From: Zelonia costaricensis | Taxonomy: Eukaryota > Euglenozoa > Kinetoplastea > Trypanosomatida > Trypanosomatidae | DNA: 52,500 nucleotides | NCBI GenBank assembly: GCA_030849075.1 | Contig: JASAOO010003474.1 | Coordinates: 1 to 52,500, forward strand | Direction: 5' to 3' | In this document: one piece after another, positions 46,653-52,500 of the stretch | Position numbering within the stretch: position 1 is the first letter of the stretch | Layout of the letters: every line of letters starts with the position of its first letter | Program-made: the position numbers and the translations under genes | The notes under the pieces: model-generated | The model's database searches: none | What the model saw: only the letters and a program-made list of their open reading frames with translations | What the model was told of the DNA's origin: nothing

Positions 46653-47756
46653 ATGTCTGACGGACCAATCCGGGTCGGCCTCCTTGGGGCCTCGTCGATT
46701 GCGCACAAGGTGTGGGCCGCAATCGAGGCCGCCGGCAACATGCAGGTTACGCTCGTGGGCAGCCGCTCAGCCGAGTCGGCGCAGAAGTTCATCGACGAGT
46801 GCACCGAGAGCCTGCACATCGCCGAGGACCGCAAGGCGTCGCCGGCCACGTACGACGAGGTGATCAGCAGCCCCAACGTCGACGTCGTCTACATGTCGAA
46901 CCCGGTCACGAGCCGACACGAGTGGGTCATGAAGTGCGCCGAGAACAACAAGCACGTCGTTGGCGAGAAGCCGCCGGCATCTTCGCCAGCGCAGCTGCAG
47001 TCGTGGCTCGAGGCGCTTGGTCCGAAGGGGCTGCTGTACATGGACGGCACCATGTTCTCCCATGGGCCGTACGTCAAAAAGGTTGTGGAGGCCCTTCCGC
47101 AGATCGGCGATATTCGCCGCATGACATTTACGCTCTCCTTCTGCGCGTCGGACGAATATTTGCAGAAGGACATCCGCTGCAACCCCGCACTGGAGCCGCT
47201 CGGCGCCCTCGGTGACTGCGGCTGGTATGCGATCCGCTCATTCCTGCACATGGTCAACTTCGCCATGCCGACCGCCGTGTCGGGCCGCATCGTCGAGCAG
47301 CTGCCGAACGGCGCTGTTACTGCCTTCAAGGGTGAACTCACGTTCCCTGGCGCCAAGGAGGGCGAGAACATCTACGCGACGTTCTACATCAGCTTCAACA
47401 GCTCGTCGGAGCAGGACTTCATCGCGTCCGGCACCACGGGCCGCATTGTCGCGCCGCACCTGACGAACCCGCTCACCGACGTGGGTGCGGCTCGCTTCCA
47501 AGTGATCAAGCCTGTCTTTGTGGGGTCCGACCCGAACACGGACCTCACGGTGGAGCAGACCGTGACGGACGTCGAGGTTCCGGAGGAGACTGGCCACCTG
47601 CAGGAGACGCAGATGTGGCGCGACGTGCGCGACTGCCTGGAGCGGAGCGACGACGGTCGCCTCCTCGCCGAAGAGGAAGCGGTGCGTGAGTGGGGACGCA
47701 AGTCTTGGATCACGCACGTTATTGCCGACAAGCTGATGGAGTCCGTGCGCGCGTGA
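46653..47756 (+). CDS. Gfo/Idh/MocA-family NAD(P)-dependent oxidoreductase, paralog 2 (367 aa)
   Basis: A compact, family-typical version of the upstream paralog. It has Rossmann motif RVGLLGASSIAHKVWAA (~7-23), VDVVYMSNPV, NKHVVGEKPPA with catalytic-type Lys106, and GALGDCGWYAIRSFLHMVNF with Asp188 and Tyr192. The C-terminal beta-sheet domain is complete, and the enzyme lacks the Ala/Pro-rich inserts of paralog 1. Likely reactions are NAD(P)-linked oxidation or reduction of a sugar, inositol or dihydrodiol, but the substrate cannot be read from sequence. The ATG at 46653 gives MSDGPIRVGL directly at the first strand; the frame continuing 5' is GC-rich spacer. The pair most likely arose by tandem duplication within this cluster. 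Confidence 0.9.
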   Translation: MSDGPIRVGLLGASSIAHKVWAAIEAAGNMQVTLVGSRSAESAQKFIDECTESLHIAEDRKASPATYDEVISSPNVDVVYMSNPVTSRHEWVMKCAENNKHVVGEKPPASSPAQLQSWLEALGPKGLLYMDGTMFSHGPYVKKVVEALPQIGDIRRMTFTLSFCASDEYLQKDIRCNPALEPLGALGDCGWYAIRSFLHMVNFAMPTAVSGRIVEQLPNGAVTAFKGELTFPGAKEGENIYATFYISFNSSSEQDFIASGTTGRIVAPHLTNPLTDVGAARFQVIKPVFVGSDPNTDLTVEQTVTDVEVPEETGHLQETQMWRDVRDCLERSDDGRLLAEEEAVREWGRKSWITHVIADKLMESVRA

Positions 47757-49023
47757 GCGCAAGGCGCTGTTTTGTTTGTTCGTTCAGCGCGACAGCGAGC
47801 AGCCTGGCGTCTTGCACTCGGAGCAGGTTTTCTGCTTTGTGTGTATTTCAGCACTTACGTGGGTCTGCGGATGCGTCCTCAGCCTCTGCCGCCGCTGTTC
47901 TGCCCGCCGCTCCAACGACGCACGCGCCTTTTCGAGCCCGTTTTTTTTTCCCTCTCGTTGGCGGAGACGCCCTCTGCCTTTGCCAGCATTTTCTCGTTTT
48001 TCACAGCGAACGCGGTCAATTTTATTTCTGAGCGCCGACACTGAATGAGAGCAACGTTGAGAAAAAAGGACACCAGGCAGCCTTATACGCGTTTTCCCTC
48101 TCGTTTCTTTGCGCTGGTCGCTCGCTTCTCTTACCACCCCCTCCACGCACATCTCAACTCTGACTACGCGACTCACCGCACCCTGTGTGGGCAACAAACA
48201 ACACCATCAAAACCACCTGTGTCAGCAGAGCGTCCGAGCGGCTCCTGCGTCAAAAAATACGGTCATCACCTTTATACGGAAGAGCACAAAATCTGCATCG
48301 GTCCTTGTGCTTGCCGCACGCCGCACTTCTTGCATCGCACCCACATCTCGTCCCATCTTTTTTTTTCTCTTGCCACCTCTCTCCATCAAACCACATGACC
48401 CACAGTCACACATGTGGGATAGACTCCCAGATGCCATCACAACGACGCTCTGTATCTCCATCCGAGCTGCAGGAGAGGTGCTCGCCGTCGCACGCGACGA
48501 CTGCTGCGTCACCACGCGCGCCGCCGCGCAGAGGCGATGCCGTTACCTTCTACTTTCACGAGGTGTACGCCACGCCAAAAGCGCTTGAGAAGCTGGAGGG
48601 TTCCCAGGTCTACGTCGAGCGCGTGCACTTAGCATCACCGCGGCGCTGACAGGTAGACGGTGCCCTGCTGTTGCAACACTACTGCTGCCAAACGAAATGG
48701 AAGACTATCAAGAAAACTGCCCCAAATGGCCCACGCTCCCTCGGCTCTCCGGATAGTATGCACCCCGGGCGCACGACTTCACCAGGGGGAGGCAGATTAC
48801 CAAAAAATGCGCTGCTTTCTTCCACTCTCCCACCGCTGCCACTACGCTCAACTATGGCGCCACAACATGCAAAAGAGGCTGTCCCACCACAAGTACGTAC
48901 ACCAGGCCACTCAGAGTGATTTGTTCTCGCGGGCACCCCGCACACACCAGCACTGGTTTTGTCACCCTCGCGTGGACTGCTCTCCCTCTCTTGCACCACA
49001 CGCGCGGCGCAGCAGCGGTACCG
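47757..49023. other. Spacer between second oxidoreductase and nuclear-looking protein genes
   Basis: Mostly non-coding and, up to ~48400, less C-rich than other spacers. A T-run pyrimidine tract at 48357-48388, followed by AG at 48404-48405, suggests an extra spliced transcript here. It leads into a short GC-rich segment with two overlapping small frames (see 48431-48649). From 48650 to 49023 nothing convincing was seen; the splice site of the next gene is probably in its last ~50 nt. Confidence 0.5.
48431..48649 (+). CDS. Possible small ORF (72 aa), uncertain
   Basis: Tentative. An ATG frame at 48431 (in frame with an earlier ATG at 48395) ends at 48649. Its last ~35 codons have coding-like third positions and encode DAVTFYFHEVYATPKALEKL and following residues. 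An AG directly before the ATG and a good pyrimidine tract 40-75 nt upstream could splice it. A second frame from ATG 48412 to 48588 overlaps it and is also coding-like in its middle part, so the true gene may be the other frame, or an old gene broken by a frameshift near 48525-48540. No homology is recognised. Confidence 0.35.
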   Translation: MPSQRRSVSPSELQERCSPSHATTAASPRAPPRRGDAVTFYFHEVYATPKALEKLEGSQVYVERVHLASPRR

Positions 49024-50097
49024 ATGCACGTGCCAGTAGCGTCCTCCTCGATGCCAAAACCCGAACCGGTCGCAGCGGACAGCGTCATGCGCACGCCGGT
49101 GCCCGCTTCCGGCACGACACTGTTTCTTCGTGAGGAGGGGAGCCGCACCTTTCTACCAGTCCATCACCAGTCTAGCATCACGCTGCGCGACCTGGCGGAG
49201 GAGTTCAACGTGAGCAGCGTCGTGGAGTGCGACGCGCAGGGCAACGTGCAGCCGCGTGCCGTCGCCTTCGACTCCCCTTCCGACGTTTTGCACAGCGGCC
49301 GCCACTACATTGCCCGGCGCGACGCACGCACCGAGGCGGGTGGCAGCTACGTCACCTTCCGCGGCAAGATTCTCGTCAAAGAGTACGAGCTCGAGCACCC
49401 TACTCCACCGGCCTCCCGAGCTGCCACCACTGCCGCTCCTGATGCGGATAATGGAAATGCGACTGCGCACAGCCAGCCGGGCTCCCGAACCGCGCCAGCG
49501 GGAACCCCACTTCCCGCAAAGCAACGTGTGGAGGAGGCGATGGAGCGCAACGAGGCTGGCTTTGCGGCGGGTGCCTGCAGGGGCTGCTCACCGGCTCCGT
49601 GCAGCAACAGCCACGACAGCGCGCCCACCATCGCACGCGCGCTGGCGCTGTCGTCGGAGCGGAAGCGACCACGTGAGGAAGCGACCGGCGTCTTGGAGAA
49701 CGTCGCAGTGGATGTCGGGCAGGACGGTGCGGGACTGCACGCTGGCGCTGCAGACGCGACAGGAGGCGCGCAGACGAACAATGAAAGCGGCGTGCTGCAG
49801 GACCGGACAAATACAGCGGCGGTGACGGGAAAGATGCCGTCCCCGCCAGACGACTCCGCCTCCCTTTCACAGGAGGCAGCAACGGCGGCTGGTCCAGCGC
49901 AGCGCTCGCTCCGGTTCATTCCGTTTGCGGAGACGGCGGGAGACGGCACAGAGACGTACGTCACGCTGGAGGACCTGCAGCAGCTGTGCAAGGAGGTCTC
50001 CACCCAGGCGGAGGAGTTTCAGCGGCGCCACAAGGCCGCGACAGACATCTTAGAGAGTGCCCGGCGTGTCCTCTTCACCGCGGGAGAGGGCGAGTAG
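49024..50097 (+). CDS. Hypothetical protein with basic NLS-like motif and C-terminal coiled coil (357 aa)
   Basis: Not recognised. An N-terminal region (~22-105) is the most folded-looking part (TTLFLREEGSRTFLPVHHQS... LRDLAEEFNVSSVVEC... SGRHYIARRDA) and has the alternating strand/helix feel of a ubiquitin-like or doublecortin-like fold, but this is a weak impression. The middle (~125-290) is low complexity, with a basic cluster SSERKRPREE (~207-216) that could be a nuclear localisation signal. The C-terminal ~75 residues (RSLRFIPFAETAGDGTETYV then a Glu/Gln/Arg-rich helix) probably form a coiled coil. The start at 49024 is the first ATG in frame; ATGs at 49051 and 49087 are alternatives. 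An AG at about 49010 could be a very close splice acceptor. Confidence 0.7.
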   Translation: MHVPVASSSMPKPEPVAADSVMRTPVPASGTTLFLREEGSRTFLPVHHQSSITLRDLAEEFNVSSVVECDAQGNVQPRAVAFDSPSDVLHSGRHYIARRDARTEAGGSYVTFRGKILVKEYELEHPTPPASRAATTAAPDADNGNATAHSQPGSRTAPAGTPLPAKQRVEEAMERNEAGFAAGACRGCSPAPCSNSHDSAPTIARALALSSERKRPREEATGVLENVAVDVGQDGAGLHAGAADATGGAQTNNESGVLQDRTNTAAVTGKMPSPPDDSASLSQEAATAAGPAQRSLRFIPFAETAGDGTETYVTLEDLQQLCKEVSTQAEEFQRRHKAATDILESARRVLFTAGEGE

Positions 50098-50742
50098 GGC
50101 TCGCCGCTGTCTCGCAACTCCCTTTGTTCGTCACGATGCTGGCAGTCCACGCGATAGATCATGACGCTGCTTCGGCGCAGTCCTGTACGAATAGACGCCG
50201 CGGCGGCCTCTCCTTTTTCACTTTTTCCGCCACCTAGATGTGCGACTTTGCTCGCTGCCTTTCGTTGCCGAGGCTCTCGCTTTTCCGTTTTTTTTTGTTT
50301 TTGGCTGTCGGTGCGTGGGCGATTGCAGTTTGGCGACGAGACTCTTGCTCGCCTGCATCGTGTGCCGTGTCCTGTGCGTTAGACCGGTGAAAGAAAGAGC
50401 AACCCCAGACTTGAGGAAAGGCCAGGGACGTGCTCGCTGTAGAAACCGAAGCACACGGCCCCAGAAGGCAAAGCGAAGTAACAAGAGCAAAACGGTCCAC
50501 TTTCTTTGGCGCCGGTTACCCATCGCGGCACCGATCAACTCCCTATATGCGACCTTCACGTCCCCTTTTCTGGTTCGCTTGCGTTTGCCCTCTGAGGCGC
50601 CCCCTCCCCCTCCCCTCTCTTTCTCTCTCTTTGTGTGCGCGCAGGTTTGCCGAAGCGGGTTGCGTTTCCAGCACACAGACAGAATACTCACTCTATCGTG
50701 TGGTGCTCTGACTTGCATGGCCTGCTTCACATCCACACCACG
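50098..50742. other. Spacer upstream of the right-edge gene
   Basis: No gene is supported. Mixed composition with a T-run near 50289-50296 and a purine-rich middle (50385-50500), then the splice tract of the next gene. Confidence 0.65.
50600..50644 (+). promoter_or_regulatory. Predicted trans-splice acceptor for the right-edge gene
   Basis: A long CCCTCCCC/TTTCTCTCTC tract (50600-50632) is followed by GCGCGCAG with AG at 50643-50644. The implied 5' UTR is about 98 nt. Confidence 0.55.
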
Positions 50743-52500
50743 ATGAACGTCCTACACAGCATTGTGAAGGTCACCTTCACGCCCCTCCCGGCGACGGAGG
50801 CGACTGCCGCGGCGCCGGCCGAGCAGCTGAAGGTCGTCTCGCGCCAGCTGCTCACCTTCCGGCTCACAATTGTGTACGACAACACCGCCGGGGTTGCCGC
50901 CAAGGAGCAGGCCGTCAAGGCGTTTCTCTCGATGATTGGCGTCCACTCCCTCGAGGCGGCGTGGGCGCACCTCTTCGGCGCCGTGCAGGTGGTACCGTTT
51001 CTGCTGTGCAGGGGCGAGTCTCCGGCGCGCGCGTCGCCGCCGCTGCAGTCGAGCTCGCCGGCGTCGTCGGACGGGTGGGGCGACGGCACTGCGGTGTTCG
51101 TGAAAGGGACGCCGCGCTTCTGGTCGGCGCACCGCTACCGCTGGCAGGCTGGCGGCGCGGCGGCGCAAGAGCACGGTGGGACACCGCTGCAGGGCTCGGC
51201 GACGGAGCTGTCCAGCCTCGCAGCGGTAGCGGTAGCGGCGGTGGCGGCGACTGCTGGGATGCCGACGTCGGTGCCGACTCACTCGCTGCCGATGGTCACG
51301 GCGACGGCCTCGCCGTCGTTTGTGAACCACAGCAACGACAGCCGCACCACGCACAGTCGGCGTGGCAGCGCGGTCGAGGGCGAGGCGGGGCGCGACGCTG
51401 GCGCGGCGGGTGGGGTGCGCTGCGAGGTGATTGGCGGGGTGGCCACAGTGGCGGCGGACGCGGGGTCGCCGCGGCGGCTGTCGGCGGCAGACGCGGGCTT
51501 CCCGGACCTGATGGAAAGCAGCTTCACGGTGGAGCTGGCGCTGCCAGACTTCGAGGCGGCGTCGTTGCGCGGCGTGGACACGGCGCTGGCGATGGTGGTG
51601 CTGCTGCCGCTGTGCACGGTGCCCGGTGGTGGTGCGGTGGCCGGCGGCGGCGGCGGCGGTGCTGATGACCAGCCGTCGATTCTGCGCTCGGTGCTGGCGC
51701 GCAGCGTGGGGCAGACGCAGGTGGAGGCGGCGGCGGCGTCGGCGCTGGTGCTCGGCAGTGGCGTGGTGCCGGTGCGCTTCACGGAGCCCTTCGTGTGCGT
51801 GTCGTCGACGTCGCCGCTGAGCAACGACCGGCTTGTGCTGAACCTGTCGCTCACGAACGTGACAGCCAGCGCGGCGCGGCTGTACAGCACCTCGTTCGAC
51901 CTGCACTCGTCGTGCGTGCTGCCCGACGGGGTGCCCGTGGCCGGTGGCGGCTGGGGTGCTGCCGCGGAAGCGGGCGTGCCGCCGCACATCACGGCGAGCC
52001 CGCTGTGGGGCGAGATGCGGCCGGGCGCGAACTTGTCGAGCATGCGCACCATCGACCTGCTGACGAAGTTGGTGACCATCACGCCGGTGGTCGTCGGCGA
52101 GGAGCGGCCGCCGGTGGTGCTGTACCCTGGCGAGACGTACTCGTTCGAGTTTGTGATTGAGGTGCTGCCGCAGCTGTGCTACCTGCTTAACCCGCAGTCG
52201 CTCGAGTACCTGTACGAGCGCCACTACGCCGTCCCGCACGGCGGTGGTCCTGGCAGTGGGGATGGGGCGGCGGGTGGCGGGGGTCGGCGCAGCGATGGTG
52301 CCGGCGGCGGCGGCGGCGGCGGCGGTGCTGCGGCCACGTTCGGGCACGGCTCCGTGGTCGCGGACTGCTACGGCGAGGCGGTGTCGGCGGCCGAGCTGCG
52401 CGGCATTTTGTCGCACTCGTACCTGTCGCACCTTTTCGTCTACTACGACCTCGTTGCGGGCGATGGCGCGGCGGGTGTGTCCGGCTCGGCGCTCGGCACG
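50743..52500 (+). CDS. Large hypothetical protein, 3' end outside the window (at least 586 codons)
   Basis: A frame opening at ATG 50743 (MNVLHSIVKVTFTPLP) runs without a stop to the window edge, with strong G/C third-position bias throughout; the opposite strand is also long and open but is only its mirror. Not recognised. The N-terminus (QLLTFRLTIVYDN...) and later segments (RLVLNLSLTNVTASAARLY, VVLYPGETYSFEFVIEVLPQ) have alternating hydrophobic strands like immunoglobulin-type beta-sandwich trafficking proteins such as TRAPP accessory subunits. This is a fold-level guess only. Several low-complexity inserts interrupt it: Ala/Ser/Thr-rich ~90-235, a Gly run ~300, and another Gly run ~510-530 encoded by GGC repeats. 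No signal peptide. Confidence 0.75.
   Translation, partial: MNVLHSIVKVTFTPLPATEATAAAPAEQLKVVSRQLLTFRLTIVYDNTAGVAAKEQAVKAFLSMIGVHSLEAAWAHLFGAVQVVPFLLCRGESPARASPPLQSSSPASSDGWGDGTAVFVKGTPRFWSAHRYRWQAGGAAAQEHGGTPLQGSATELSSLAAVAVAAVAATAGMPTSVPTHSLPMVTATASPSFVNHSNDSRTTHSRRGSAVEGEAGRDAGAAGGVRCEVIGGVATVAADAGSPRRLSAADAGFPDLMESSFTVELALPDFEAASLRGVDTALAMVVLLPLCTVPGGGAVAGGGGGGADDQPSILRSVLARSVGQTQVEAAAASALVLGSGVVPVRFTEPFVCVSSTSPLSNDRLVLNLSLTNVTASAARLYSTSFDLHSSCVLPDGVPVAGGGWGAAAEAGVPPHITASPLWGEMRPGANLSSMRTIDLLTKLVTITPVVVGEERPPVVLYPGETYSFEFVIEVLPQLCYLLNPQSLEYLYERHYAVPHGGGPGSGDGAAGGGGRRSDGAGGGGGGGGAAATFGHGSVVADCYGEAVSAAELRGILSHSYLSHLFVYYDLVAGDGAAGVSGSALGT

Noticed and set aside
48660..49133. Open frame of ~157 codons overlapping the start of the 49024 gene
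   Set aside because: No suitable ATG at its start, Cys/His-rich nonsense composition, and it runs into a better-supported gene in another frame.
50752..52431. 559-codon - strand frame at the right edge
   Set aside because: Arg-rich mirror of the + frame starting at 50743, which has better codon bias, a splice acceptor and the same orientation as every other gene.
1..52500. tRNA, snoRNA or CRISPR content
   Set aside because: I saw no tRNA A/B box pair with a cloverleaf, no spaced identical repeats of CRISPR type, and no C/D box pair close enough to call. A covariance-model search would be needed to exclude small RNAs.
1..52500. Functional operon linking AMPK-beta, acetyl-CoA synthetase and oxidoreductases
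   Set aside because: Sharing a polycistronic unit in trypanosomatids does not indicate shared function; unrelated genes lie between them.

Overview
The window looks like nuclear chromosome from a trypanosomatid protist, most likely subfamily Leishmaniinae (Leishmania, or a close relative such as Leptomonas, Crithidia or Porcisia). All 20 well-supported protein genes lie on the + strand, are intron-free, have strong G/C preference at third codon positions, and are separated by 0.3-2.4 kb spacers. The spacers are full of polypyrimidine tracts, poly-C runs and (GT)n/(CA)n microsatellites. Many starts are preceded by a long pyrimidine tract and then an AG, the layout of trans-splicing signals in a polycistronic directional gene cluster. 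There is no strand switch, tRNA, rRNA, CRISPR array or recognisable transposon. Single N bases at 7366 and 44012 point to a draft assembly. Species cannot be fixed from the sequence alone.

Layout, left to right: large FtsX-type permease (1051-4398); N-myristoylated CHAP-domain amidase-like protein, annotated in relatives as D-alanyl-glycyl endopeptidase-like (6353-7240); Pro/Ala-rich unknown (9642-10664); 1452-residue coiled-coil protein (11456-15814); acidic Ala-rich unknown (16342-17172); AMPK beta subunit (18120-19142); secretory/membrane unknown (19979-20824); two small paralogous proteins of unknown function (21689-21979 and 23902-24126); SET-domain lysine methyltransferase (25328-26389); FtsJ/MRM2-type rRNA 2'-O-methyltransferase (26955-27824); AMP-forming acetyl-CoA synthetase (28813-30933); EF-hand protein (33077-34045); XRN-family 5'-3' exoribonuclease (34535-37840); ABHD11/YbfF-type alpha/beta hydrolase (38580-39836); C2-like + coiled-coil + Pro/Gln-rich protein (40700-43606); tandem pair of Gfo/Idh/MocA oxidoreductases (44832-46139 and 46653-47756); possible small ORF (48431-48649); nuclear-looking unknown (49024-50097); and a long unrecognised gene running off the right edge (50743->52500).

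The genes do not form a single pathway. Co-transcription in these organisms does not imply shared function, and regulation is mainly post-transcriptional, through untranslated regions. The most unusual signals are therefore in the spacers: a near-perfect 24-bp hairpin just after the first small-protein gene, a second strong hairpin abutting the splice tract of the first oxidoreductase, a canonical RNA G-quadruplex motif in the AMPK-beta 3' region, and GC-rich foldback structure between the oxidoreductase paralogs. Among proteins, the most interesting are the undescribed small-protein pair, the AMPK-beta carbohydrate module that has lost a glycogen-contact tryptophan, the myristoylated CHAP protein, and the RG-rich insertion inside the XRN catalytic core. 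I see no convincing new multi-gene system.
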